Assembly: GCA_013203475.1 (NCBI GenBank)
Contig: JABMNV010000063.1
Coordinates: 1-52,060, forward strand
DNA: 52,060 nucleotides
DNA from: Acidobacteriota bacterium
GTDB lineage: Bacteria; Acidobacteriota; Vicinamibacteria; Vicinamibacterales; SCN-69-37
Reading direction: 5' to 3'
Below are positions 9,037 to 16,740 of this stretch, one piece after another; position 1 is the first letter of the stretch; every line of letters starts with the position of its first letter. The notes under the pieces were generated by a model. That model did not search any database and was not told where the DNA came from. It saw only the letters and a program-made list of their open reading frames with translations. The translations under genes and the position numbers were made by a program.

Positions 9037-9618
9037 CTAACGGCGCACGCGTCGTGCGCGGACCAAGCCAGCCTCGAATGTCGGGAGGAGATCGTCTTGC
9101 GCGAGCGCCTCTTCCAGCTCCCCGAGCGTCGCGCGGATCGCGGCCGTATTCAGCGTGTCACCATGCGCGGCCGCGATCGCGACGATGTCTTCCTGGTCCT
9201 TGGGTCGGCCCGCCAGAATTTTCATGACGACGATGTCCTCCGCTGACGCCACGGGCACTCGGACACCGTCCACGTCCATCACCTGCACACGCGCAAAAAA
9301 CTGTTCCTCCAGACCAGGGCCAGCCAGCACCACGTCCAACGGCAGCCCAGTGGCCTCATGCACAAACGGCATGACGCGCGTGCGCGCGACAAAGTCCTTG
9401 CCAGACACGCGCAAGGTGAAGCCATGCCTGGCGAGGGCTGCCGCCAGCATCTCGCCGGTGGTCCGTTCAGCCAGCTGGACGGTGACATCAACATCGGCGG
9501 TCAGACGCGCGACTCCGTACAGGATTGCCGCACGAGCGCCGAACAGATACCAGGGCGCGGCAATGCGCTGAAGGCCGGCGCCGAGGTCCGCCAGCACGTC
9601 AGCGACCGGCGAAGGCAC
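9037..9618 (-). CDS. AbiEii-like nucleotidyltransferase
   Basis: A 193-residue protein with the minimal nucleotidyltransferase fold. Residues near 25-48 show the pattern G-x-R-A-x4-YG-x2-R-x-T-x-D-x-D (visible as 'YLFGARAAILYG' then 'RLTADVDV'), where the two Asp residues would bind metal. Later 'PVASAEDIVVMKILAGRPKDQEDI' matches the helical part of AbiEii/AbiGii-type and MNT-type toxins. It overlaps the upstream 88-residue gene by 20 bases, so the two are co-translated. In related pairs the enzyme modifies tRNA or partner proteins; the target here is unknown. Confidence 0.78.
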   Translation of the reverse strand: MPSPVADVLADLGAGLQRIAAPWYLFGARAAILYGVARLTADVDVTVQLAERTTGEMLAAALARHGFTLRVSGKDFVARTRVMPFVHEATGLPLDVVLAGPGLEEQFFARVQVMDVDGVRVPVASAEDIVVMKILAGRPKDQEDIVAIAAAHGDTLNTAAIRATLGELEEALAQDDLLPTFEAGLVRARRVRR

Positions 9619-9865
9619 TCGCCGCCCGATCGAGAAGATTGCAGAGCTTCAGATGATGCGCGCAGTCGTCGTCGCGGTTGTCAGCACTGGGGTAATGTGG
9701 CTGGGTTCGTCTCACATCGAGCCAGAGGGCATCAGATGCAGTCCACGCCGGACGCCAGCCGCGCTGTTGAAAGAGATTTGCCCAGTACGCAGACTTCGAG
9801 GCCTGCACGGCCTCCCAATCGCGGTGGACAAACGCCTCAACGTCGCGACGGTTCACGAAGCCCAT
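9599..9865 (-). CDS. Small protein paired with the nucleotidyltransferase
   Basis: An 88-residue, probably helical protein ('RDWEAVQASKSAYWA', 'DALWLDVRRTQP', 'AHHLKLCNLLDRAASAFAGR') with no catalytic motif that I recognise. Its 3' end overlaps the nucleotidyltransferase by 20 bases. I recall similar small proteins beside nucleotidyltransferase genes, which suggests a partner or antitoxin-like role, but the function is inference from context. It begins 30 bases after the vapC stop on the same strand. Confidence 0.65.
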   Translation of the reverse strand: MGFVNRRDVEAFVHRDWEAVQASKSAYWANLFQQRGWRPAWTASDALWLDVRRTQPHYPSADNRDDDCAHHLKLCNLLDRAASAFAGR

Positions 9866-9895
9866 TGTAGCTGGTCCCGAAGCGCGCGGATCGCT

Positions 9896-10282
9896 CTACC
9901 AGACCGAGCGCGCCGCGTACTGCGTGATGAGGGGATCCGGCGTGAGAATCGTCAGGCCGTGGACGATGGCCTGGCTGACCAGCATGCGGTCGAACGGGTC
10001 GCGATGCAGCCAGGGCAGGCGGGCTTGGTGAAGCGCTGCTTCTTCCGTAATGTCCAACGCGTCAATCCCGTGCGCCTCGCGCTGCGCCGGTACGAAGCGA
10101 GCGGGTTCTTCAGGCAAGGGCAACTTACCGATGGCGTGCTTGGTGGCGATCTCCCAGGCAGACGCAGCGCTCAGGTAGACCTTGTGACCGGGCGCACGAT
10201 AGAGGTCGAGTGCCGACGCCGAGACACGCGACGCATCGCTGATGATCCACAAGAATGTGCAGGTATCGAGCAGGACCCTCAT
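9896..10282 (-). CDS. VapC-family PIN-domain toxin
   Basis: A 128-residue PIN-domain ribonuclease. Starting at ATG 10282 the protein begins 'MRVLLDTCTFLW' with the first acidic residue D6, followed by 'SAASAWEIATKHAIGK' (conserved Glu) and 'DPFDRMLVSQAI' (conserved Asp), which together make the metal-binding acidic cluster. The frame is open upstream, but this start overlaps the antitoxin stop by four bases, the usual toxin-antitoxin arrangement. The 'LWIISD' variant and Phd-type partner place it in the PIN group that pairs with Phd/YefM antitoxins. Confidence 0.9.
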   Translation of the reverse strand: MRVLLDTCTFLWIISDASRVSASALDLYRAPGHKVYLSAASAWEIATKHAIGKLPLPEEPARFVPAQREAHGIDALDITEEAALHQARLPWLHRDPFDRMLVSQAIVHGLTILTPDPLITQYAARSVW

Positions 10283-10545
10283 CGAGGCGTCCGCGTCTTT
10301 GGAACGGAGCCGCCGGTGAACCCACTCACGAAATCCTCCGGAAGCGGATCGAAAAAGCCCGACGGCACAGCGAAGCTGCCAGAGGCTCCTCCCACGGGAC
10401 GAGATTCGGTGCGCACAGCCTCGACCGCCACCAGTTCTGCAACCGGTCGATTGTGTTTGCAAATCACGACCCGCTCTCCTCCGGCAACCAACGCCAAGTG
10501 CTCGGAAAGCTTGGCCTTAACCTGGGCGATATTGACCTTTATCAT
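10279..10545 (-). CDS. Phd/YefM-family antitoxin
   Basis: An 88-residue antitoxin. The N-terminal 55 residues are a Phd/YefM DNA-binding domain ('MIKVNIAQVKAKLSEHLALV', 'GERVVICKHNRPVAELVAV'), and the rest is a Gly/Pro-rich tail that would wrap the VapC active site. The gene leads the operon and overlaps vapC by four bases. Antitoxins of this family bind operators in their own promoter, and a matching dyad covers the start codon here. Confidence 0.88.
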   Translation of the reverse strand: MIKVNIAQVKAKLSEHLALVAGGERVVICKHNRPVAELVAVEAVRTESRPVGGASGSFAVPSGFFDPLPEDFVSGFTGGSVPKTRTPR

Positions 10546-10581
10546 GACCTAAATTATGGTCATCATTATATGCATAGTCAA
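10544..10581 (-). promoter_or_regulatory. Toxin-antitoxin promoter with operator dyad over the start codon
   Basis: On the minus strand a -35 TTGACT (10576-10581) and a -10 CATAAT (10553-10558) are separated by 17 bases. A perfect inverted repeat ATGACC/GGTCAT (10544-10549 and 10558-10563, 8-base gap) overlaps both the -10 and the ATG at 10545. Transcription is predicted to start at or beside the ATG, so the mRNA would be leaderless. The dyad is the likely antitoxin binding site. Confidence 0.6.
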
Positions 10582-10631
10582 ATCGGAGTCAGTCCCACTC
10601 CTCCAGTTTCTACAATTCAGCGGTGGTCGGA

Positions 10632-11657
10632 CTAATCTTCTTTCAGCTCTTCGTACGACTCGTGGAGATGGGCCAACTTCCAGCCTTGATCGCTACGGAC
10701 GAAAATAGATGTACTCGCGTAGCGGAGTCGCTTCGGAGGTCCAGCCTCGGACCCAAATGTCATGACGCCCCTCCGGACGATGTAGGCGTTGTCGCGCGAC
10801 AGGACGTGGACATCGGCGTCTTCGATCTCGAAGTGGCTGGGTGTCCCGATTCCGTCGGGGCACATCGGTCTCAGGTCTTCGGCCGTGCGAAACGTATTGC
10901 CTCCACTGGCAACCACGGGCTCTCGGTCTCCGAAGAGTTCGAGCGCGGCCACGCACTGGTCGTGATCAACTTTGACGTCCATCGTCGCGGCCAGCCGCCT
11001 GATCGTCTCGGCGATTTCAGTTCGCTCGGCGTCTGTTAATGGAGCGCGGCTGGCGCCCGGCTGAGCTACCTCACTGGGCAACTCGCCCGCCAGCCGAAGA
11101 TCAAGACTGATGTCGGAACTCGTCGGCTCTCCCTGGTGTATTTCCACAGCCAGCACGTTGACGCCTGCTCTCAGGCCGTCCGCGGCAATCGAGAATTGTA
11201 CGGGGTCGTACTCCGATGCCTCAATTGCCAGCGTGGTGAAATCGGCCTCGCCGGCAGGCATATTCACCCGGAAGATTTCTGAGCCATTGAGATACACCAC
11301 GGCCCCGTCGTCGCAGGTCAACTCCCCGACGAGACCAGAGTAGAGAGAAGGTGTATCAACGGTGAAGGACGTGCGGAAGTACGTGGTCACGAAGTGGGAA
11401 TCCACGGGACCTGACTCGACGCTCGTCACTTCATCCCCGTCGCCGTACCCGAGCTCGGCCCGACCGGTGGCCCACGTCGAACTGTCGAAGTCAGCCGCGC
11501 GCCAGGCCGCGCCTTGATTCGATCCGTCGGCCAGAAACTCCCAGGTGCCCCCCCTTGGCACCAGCACCTGCTGAGGCAGCGCCGGTGTCGCCGGACCGCA
11601 ACTCGCCACGACAACGCTGGCGACGACGACCATCGCGATTCCTCTGGATTTCTTCAT
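10632..11657 (-). CDS. Lipoprotein with galactose-binding-like domain and SnoaL/NTF2-like C-terminus
   Basis: A 341-residue exported protein starting at ATG 11657 with a lipoprotein signal ending in 'VVASC' (cysteine near residue 21). Residues 30-200 look like a jelly-roll carbohydrate-binding-like domain ('GGTWEFLADGSNQG', 'STWATGRAELGYGDGDE', 'YFRTSFTV', 'GAVVYLNGSEIFRVNM', 'VNVLAVEIHQ'). The last 120 residues resemble a SnoaL/DUF4440-type domain ('IRRLAATMDVKVDHDQCVAALELFGDR'...'DQGWKLAHLHES'), often a ligand-binding or scaffold fold. Function unknown. A TACAAT hexamer lies 6 bases before the ATG (11664-11669). It is divergent from the Tat sugar isomerase-like gene. Confidence 0.8.
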   Translation of the reverse strand: MKKSRGIAMVVVASVVVASCGPATPALPQQVLVPRGGTWEFLADGSNQGAAWRAADFDSSTWATGRAELGYGDGDEVTSVESGPVDSHFVTTYFRTSFTVDTPSLYSGLVGELTCDDGAVVYLNGSEIFRVNMPAGEADFTTLAIEASEYDPVQFSIAADGLRAGVNVLAVEIHQGEPTSSDISLDLRLAGELPSEVAQPGASRAPLTDAERTEIAETIRRLAATMDVKVDHDQCVAALELFGDREPVVASGGNTFRTAEDLRPMCPDGIGTPSHFEIEDADVHVLSRDNAYIVRRGVMTFGSEAGPPKRLRYASTSIFVRSDQGWKLAHLHESYEELKED

Positions 11658-11663
11658 CAGCGG

Positions 11664-11669
11664 ATTGTA
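11664..11669 (-). promoter_or_regulatory. -10 element 6 bases from the lipoprotein start
   Basis: TACAAT on the minus strand with only 6 bases (CCGCTG) before ATG 11657; no good -35 is visible. It fits the leaderless pattern seen at other leading genes in the window. Confidence 0.4.
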
Positions 11670-11787
11670 GCGTGACTGCCGCAATGTTCCTCCGCGCCTA
11701 CTGTTTCGCTGTGTTACGAATCGGGTCTGACCGGCGCGGGCCGATGTCGATCGCTTCGCCGACCGTTGCGGAGTATCCTCTGTCCCT

Positions 11788-12780
11788 ATGGGATACACGA
11801 GACGCGAATTCACGAAATTGACACTGGCGGCCGCACCGGCGATCGGACTGATCAAGACCCCCTTCCCTGGTTCGTGGCTCGGCCAGGGCAGACCACAGTC
11901 GTTGATCAACGGCGTCCAGATCGGAGCGATTACCTACAGCTACCGCAGCATGCCTGACCAGAGCGCGGAGGCCACACTGCAGTACATCGTCGACTCCGGA
12001 GTCAGTGCGATTGAACTGATGGGCGATCCGGCCGAGAACTTTGCGGGCCGGCCGTCAGCGGGCCGTGGCGGCGGGCGGGGTGCGCGCGGCGCTCAACGGA
12101 CACCGGAACAGGTGGCCGAACAACGCGCGGCCCAACAGGCGGCAGCGGCTGAACTGAAGGCATGGCGAACGTCGGTCTCGATGGACAGGTTCAAGGCGCT
12201 ACGTAAGCTGTACAACGACGCGGGCGTATCGATCTACGCCGTCAAGTTCCTGAACCCCACCATGTCGGACGAAGAGTTTGAGTACGTGTTCAACGTCGCC
12301 GAAGCGCTCGGGTGCACGCACACGACCCTTGAATTGCCAACCGATGAGGCTCAACTCACGCGTGTGGGCAACTTCGCCATGAAGCGCAAGATCTACGCGG
12401 CGTATCACACGCACTTGCAGGGTTCGATGACGGCGTTCGATCGTGCGTTCGCGCGCTCGCCCGGGAACATGGCCAACGTGGATCTGGGTCACTACGTTGC
12501 TGCTGGAAACGTCGGTGGCACAACGCTCCAGTTCCTCGAGAAGCACCACGCGCGTGTCTCGAGTGTGCACATCAAGGACCGGCGATCAAAGGACAGCGGA
12601 GCTGACAACGTACCGTGGGGCACAGGCGATACACCGATTCGAGAGATCCTCCAGACGATGAAAAAGAACGCGTGGCGCTTTCCGGCGACAGTCGAGCTCG
12701 AGTATCGAATACCTGAAGACTCTGATGCCGTCAGAGAGACGAAGAAGTGCGTACAGTACTGCGCAGAGGCGTTGGTGTAG
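11788..12780 (+). CDS. Tat-exported sugar phosphate isomerase/epimerase-like TIM barrel
   Basis: A 330-residue protein with a Tat signal ('TRREFTKLTLAAAP') and an AP-endonuclease-2/xylose isomerase-like TIM barrel. Visible segments include 'GAITYSYRSMPD', 'SGVSAIELMGDP', 'GVSIYAVKFLNP', 'ALGCTHTTLELP', 'YAAYHTH', 'NMANVDLGHYVAAG', 'VSSVHIKDR' and 'VELEYRIPEDSD', where the His, Asp and Glu residues would bind a divalent metal. A Gly/Arg-rich insert sits near residues 84-97. Members are common in Acidobacteriota and Planctomycetota and are thought to act on exported sugar metabolites; the substrate is unknown. A TATCCT hexamer 8 bases before the ATG may be its -10. Confidence 0.88.
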   Translation: MGYTRREFTKLTLAAAPAIGLIKTPFPGSWLGQGRPQSLINGVQIGAITYSYRSMPDQSAEATLQYIVDSGVSAIELMGDPAENFAGRPSAGRGGGRGARGAQRTPEQVAEQRAAQQAAAAELKAWRTSVSMDRFKALRKLYNDAGVSIYAVKFLNPTMSDEEFEYVFNVAEALGCTHTTLELPTDEAQLTRVGNFAMKRKIYAAYHTHLQGSMTAFDRAFARSPGNMANVDLGHYVAAGNVGGTTLQFLEKHHARVSSVHIKDRRSKDSGADNVPWGTGDTPIREILQTMKKNAWRFPATVELEYRIPEDSDAVRETKKCVQYCAEALV

Positions 12781-12872
12781 GCACTGGGCGTGAATACACC
12801 ATGTGCTCGTAGGCGTCACAGGAGCCGGGGCGTGCGGCCGTGGTGGTGACGACGGGCGGCCTTCATCGCTCA

Positions 12873-14153
12873 CTATTCGTAGCGGAGCGCCTCTACCGGG
12901 TCCATGAGCGAGGCGCGGCGCGCCGGCCAATACCCGGCGACCACACCCACGACCACGGCACTCGTCACGCCGGACAGCACAGCCCACAGCGGCGGCAATG
13001 CGGGAAAAGCCGGTGCGATCGCTGCGGCCACCACACCCAGAGCCAGGGCAATGGTCACACCGGCCACACCGCCGATGCCGGCCAGGATGGCAGACTCCAT
13101 CAGAAATTGGAGGCGCACATCCTCGCGGCGGGCACCGATGGCCAGACGTAATCCAATCTCGCGTGTGCGCTCCGTCACGCTGATCACCATGACGTTGGCC
13201 ACCCCAATGCCGCCAATCACCAACGAGACCGTCGCCAGCGCAATCGTTGCGAGGAAAATCTGCGCGCCGATGCTGTCGAATTGCGCGATGATCTGGTCGG
13301 CAGTCGACAGATTGAAGTCACTCGGGGCCTCGGCGGGAACGCCGCGAATGAGGCGCAGAATGGTTTCGGTTTCTGTGCGTGCCGACTCACGCAAACCGGG
13401 CATGGCCCGCACATAGATCACCGTCTGGTCGGCATCAGGAAACCGGCGGGCTGCGGTCGCCACAGGCATCGACACCACATTGTCGTTTCGGTTTTCGCCG
13501 AAGAACGTCCCCTTGCGAGGCGCGAGGACTCCCACGACGAAATACCGGTCGCCGCCAAGCAGAAACGACTGACCCACCGGATCAGTCGTGCCGAACAACG
13601 CTCGTGCGACATTTGCCCCCAGCACAGTCACAGACGCGGCCACCCGATTTTCGGTCTCCGTGAATGGTCGACCCAATGCGAACGGCGTGTCGGTGACCTC
13701 AAAGAAATTGGGCGACGCCCCCTCGATCAGCACAGAGTCTGACTCGTTGCCGCCGGCACGAGCGGTGATGATGCGGGTGGTCGTCGCCGCCGGCACCAGT
13801 ACCTGCACGCCGACATCCCGTACGGACGGGCCCAATCGGGCAATCGTAAGGGCGTCTTCGGGGCTCAGGGTACGCCGAGAGGCGTCCGCGTCTGAGGCCG
13901 GAGTGTACGGGTCCCCGTTTCGGTGAAACGCAAAGATGTTGTCGGTGCCCAATTCGCGAAACAACTGGGCCACCGAATTGCGCAGCCCGACGAGTGTCGA
14001 GGCCACGAGTACCACTGTCACAATCCCAATCACCAGGCCGATGACGGCTAGGACCGACCGGGCTGTCTGCACACGAATGGATTCAACCGCGAGCCCGGCG
14101 GCTTCGTGGACGGCAGATCGCCAGCGCGCGGTCCCAATCGCCATCAGCGTCAT
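12873..14153 (-). CDS. MacB/FtsX-type ABC transporter permease (first of two)
   Basis: A 426-residue permease with one N-terminal membrane helix near residues 28-50, a large periplasmic MacB_PCD domain (about 55-290) and three C-terminal helices forming the FtsX domain ('LVIGGIGVANVMVISVTERTREIGLRLAIGARREDV' region and after). The 'TERTREIGLRLAIGAR' coupling helix contacts the ATPase in this family. Its start overlaps the stop of the neighbouring permease by four bases. Members of the MacB group carry out mechanotransmission, moving peptides, lipids or drugs through the periplasm rather than across the inner membrane. No ATP-binding subunit is encoded nearby. Confidence 0.92.
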   Translation of the reverse strand: MTLMAIGTARWRSAVHEAAGLAVESIRVQTARSVLAVIGLVIGIVTVVLVASTLVGLRNSVAQLFRELGTDNIFAFHRNGDPYTPASDADASRRTLSPEDALTIARLGPSVRDVGVQVLVPAATTTRIITARAGGNESDSVLIEGASPNFFEVTDTPFALGRPFTETENRVAASVTVLGANVARALFGTTDPVGQSFLLGGDRYFVVGVLAPRKGTFFGENRNDNVVSMPVATAARRFPDADQTVIYVRAMPGLRESARTETETILRLIRGVPAEAPSDFNLSTADQIIAQFDSIGAQIFLATIALATVSLVIGGIGVANVMVISVTERTREIGLRLAIGARREDVRLQFLMESAILAGIGGVAGVTIALALGVVAAAIAPAFPALPPLWAVLSGVTSAVVVGVVAGYWPARRASLMDPVEALRYE

Positions 14154-15406
14154 TCCACCCGTATCGCATCAACAATCGTCAACCGCGCCGCTCGACGGGC
14201 TGGATACCACCCGGCGGCCAGGCCGCTAAGGGCCGATGCCGCCAGACTCGACGCGACCGTCGATGGGGCCACCCCGAGCGGAATGTCCAACGCTCCGGCC
14301 AGCACGGCCACAAGCGCCATCGCGACCACCAGGCCGGCTATTCCTCCAACCCCTGCGGTCAACGCCGACTCGGCAAGGACCTCACGCATGATCTGCGACC
14401 GGGGCGCGCCGAGAGCTCGGCGGACGCCAATCTCCCTGGTCCGCTGGGTGACCGAGACCAACACCGTGTTGGTCACCACCACGATAGCGGCGAGAAGCGC
14501 CATGAGTGAGATGGGGCCGGCCGCGACACCAATCCGCTGAGACAGGTTCGCCACAAATCCGCGCGCCGCGTCTGGCGTCAGCACATCGAACGTATCGGCA
14601 GACCCCGGTGCCAGTTGCCGACGTGCCCGCAGGGACGCCCTGGCCCGGTCCTCGGCCACAACAGCGTCCACGCCGGGCAACGCCCTGGCGAACACGGGCA
14701 ACGACCGTGGAGTACCAAACGCACGCTCCCACGCCTGCATCGGAATCCAGACAGAGCGATCCAGCGATGTGCCCGATGAGCTACCCAGCCGCATCTGTAT
14801 GCCGACGATGACAAAGCGCCTGCCGGCAATTCGAATCGGTTGACCAAGAGGATCGCTGGTCGGAAACAGGGCGTCGACAACGTCAGCGCCAATGACGGCG
14901 AAGCCCCCACCGGTTCGGTCATCCTCTAGCGACAGGAAACGTCCGCGAGTCACGGCCAAATCCCTCAGCTCGGCCAGGACCGATGTGGTGCCCACCACGG
15001 CCGCGGTTTCCAGCGCACGCGAACCAGAGGTGACTTCTGCCACCGTCTGGACGTACGGCGCATACTGCACCAGCCCCGCACCGTACTGCTCAAGAAACCG
15101 CCAGTCCGTCCGCCGAATCGGCTGGTTCCGCTGCAACTGCTCCTGCAGTTCACGGCGCGACACGCGGCCCGGCGAGGCAATCTGGGCCAGCAAGAACGTG
15201 TCAGACCCGAACGCCCGTGCGGTGGACGTTTCGGCAAACATCGCCACGGCGTCCAAGGCGCTCACCACAATGACCTGAGTCGCCACCGCCACCGCAATTG
15301 CAAGGGCACCAAGCGCAGCCCGGAGTCGATTTATCGTGAGAGTACGCGCTGCCTGGCGAAACGATTCCTGCAGAGAAAACCACGTATGAGACGCGGAACG
15401 GGCCAC
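14150..15406 (-). CDS. MacB/FtsX-type ABC transporter permease (second of two)
   Basis: About 418 residues with the same layout: N-terminal helix after 'RLRAALGALAIAVAVATQ', periplasmic domain, then 'LMALLAAIVVVTNTVLVSVTQRTREIGVRRALGAPRSQI' as the start of the FtsX domain and two more helices. The frame runs on upstream into the divergent adaptor gene, and no ATG exists before the first helix, so GTG 15406 is the best start; a TATACT hexamer lies 6 bases before it. It overlaps the downstream permease by four bases. The two permeases probably form a heterodimer. Confidence 0.88.
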   Translation of the reverse strand: MARSASHTWFSLQESFRQAARTLTINRLRAALGALAIAVAVATQVIVVSALDAVAMFAETSTARAFGSDTFLLAQIASPGRVSRRELQEQLQRNQPIRRTDWRFLEQYGAGLVQYAPYVQTVAEVTSGSRALETAAVVGTTSVLAELRDLAVTRGRFLSLEDDRTGGGFAVIGADVVDALFPTSDPLGQPIRIAGRRFVIVGIQMRLGSSSGTSLDRSVWIPMQAWERAFGTPRSLPVFARALPGVDAVVAEDRARASLRARRQLAPGSADTFDVLTPDAARGFVANLSQRIGVAAGPISLMALLAAIVVVTNTVLVSVTQRTREIGVRRALGAPRSQIMREVLAESALTAGVGGIAGLVVAMALVAVLAGALDIPLGVAPSTVASSLAASALSGLAAGWYPARRAARLTIVDAIRVE

Positions 15407-15425
15407 TGTGTGAGTATACGTGTAT
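15407..15425. promoter_or_regulatory. 19-base divergent promoter region with central GTATAC palindrome
   Basis: The whole gap between the permease GTG (15406, minus) and the adaptor ATG (15426, plus) is 19 bases. The palindrome GTATAC (15414-15419) gives TATACT on the minus strand, 6 bases from the GTG, and TATACG on the plus strand, 5 bases from the ATG. Both could be -10 elements sharing one core. No clear -35 was found. Confidence 0.4.
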
Positions 15426-16685
15426 ATGTCCCGTCGTCTTCTTGCAGCAGCCGTCGTCGTCATCGTGGTGGGCACTGGTGGGTGGTGGTCGACTCGCGGC
15501 CCATCAGCCATTGAGGTGGATGTGGAGGTCGTCGCTCGAGTCGACACACTGCGGGCGTATGTGACGGCGTCGGGAGAAATTGTCGCGACGCGTTATGCAG
15601 ACCTGGGGTCGTCTGTCATGGGACGCCTCGTCAACCTGCGCGTGCGCGAGGGCGACCAGGTGGCAGCCGGCCAGGTACTTGCGCGCATCGACCCGGTGCA
15701 GGCCGAAAGCGCGGTCGCCTCATCGGCGGCAGCGTTGAGGGCACTGGAAGCCGATGCGGATGGATCGGCCAGTCAGGTGCGCTCCGCTGACGCCGATTTG
15801 GTGCTCGCCGAATCGCGACAGACCGAAGCCGAACGCGCACTCTCCCGTGTGCGCGAGTTGACATCGTCGGGCCTGTTATCGCAATCAGAGTTGGACGCCG
15901 CCATCGCCAACGCTGCGGCGTTGACCGCCCAGGTCAACGCCGCCACTGCAGCACTCGCGCGGGCGAGGCAGACACAACAGGCCGCCACACAGCGTGTGGC
16001 TCAGGGACGGGCGGAACAAACGCGCGTGCGGGATCAGTTGTCGAAGACGGAGATTACGGCACCGATTGCCGGTGTGGTCACGCGACTCGATGTGCAGGAG
16101 GGTGAGATGGTCGTCATGGGCGTCCAGAACCAGCCCGGAACAATCCTGATGACCATTTCAGATTTGAGCGCCCTCAACGCCGAAGTGAAAGTGGCCGAGG
16201 CCGATGTCCTGCGGTTGTCGCTTGACGATAAGGCCAGAGTCACGATGGAGGCGGTGCCTGGGCGAGAGTATCTGGGCCGAGTCGTCGCGATCGGCGCAAG
16301 CGCCCTGGCCCAGGTCACCGCGCAGGCCTCCGCGCGCGAGTTCAGAGTCAAGGTACAACTGGAGGGAGCTGTGGAGTCGCTTCGGCCGGGACTCACCTGC
16401 GACACCGAGAATCTCGTCGACGAGCGGCGGGACGTGCTGGCGATTCCCCTTCAGGCAGTCGTGCAGCGTGGCGGGCGAAGTGGGGTGTTTGTTGTCAGCG
16501 ACGGCCGCGCGGTGTTCACGCCGGTGACGACTGGCATCATCGGCGGCCTGAGTATCGAGATCACGGGCGTCGACGAGGGCGCATCGATCGTGACCGGTCC
16601 GTTTCAGGCGCTGCGGAACCTGCCGGACGGCGGTGCCATCCGACCCTCGACCTCGATGACTTCGTCTCCTGCAGGGGAAACGTAA
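15426..16685 (+). CDS. HlyD/MacA-type periplasmic adaptor subunit of an efflux system
   Basis: A 419-residue membrane-fusion protein. It begins with a short cytoplasmic stretch and a hydrophobic anchor ('LLAAAVVVIVVGTGGWW'), followed by a biotinyl-lipoyl half ('VMGRLVNLRVREGDQVAAGQVLARID'), a long Ala/Gln-rich alpha-helical hairpin of about 130 residues, the second lipoyl half ('ITAPIAGVVTRLDVQEGEMVV') and beta-barrel plus membrane-proximal domains. Adaptors of this kind link MacB-type permeases to an outer-membrane channel. It is divergent from the two permease genes and surely works with them. GTG 15420 is an alternative start. Confidence 0.93.
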   Translation: MSRRLLAAAVVVIVVGTGGWWSTRGPSAIEVDVEVVARVDTLRAYVTASGEIVATRYADLGSSVMGRLVNLRVREGDQVAAGQVLARIDPVQAESAVASSAAALRALEADADGSASQVRSADADLVLAESRQTEAERALSRVRELTSSGLLSQSELDAAIANAAALTAQVNAATAALARARQTQQAATQRVAQGRAEQTRVRDQLSKTEITAPIAGVVTRLDVQEGEMVVMGVQNQPGTILMTISDLSALNAEVKVAEADVLRLSLDDKARVTMEAVPGREYLGRVVAIGASALAQVTAQASAREFRVKVQLEGAVESLRPGLTCDTENLVDERRDVLAIPLQAVVQRGGRSGVFVVSDGRAVFTPVTTGIIGGLSIEITGVDEGASIVTGPFQALRNLPDGGAIRPSTSMTSSPAGET

Positions 16686-16740
16686 ACGAAGTCGTTCCGG
16701 GTCCTCCGCGCCCGCATTGGTCGGTATACTGGCCGTGTAT

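Noticed and set aside
7492-9246. 584-codon open frame on the plus strand
   Set aside because: Antisense to rrf2 and the MoeB-rhodanese gene, which have clear motifs; composition is typical of a shadow frame.
12781-12872. Intrinsic terminator between the isomerase-like gene and the permease gene
   Set aside because: There are GC-rich partial dyads, but no stable stem followed by a T-run on either strand.
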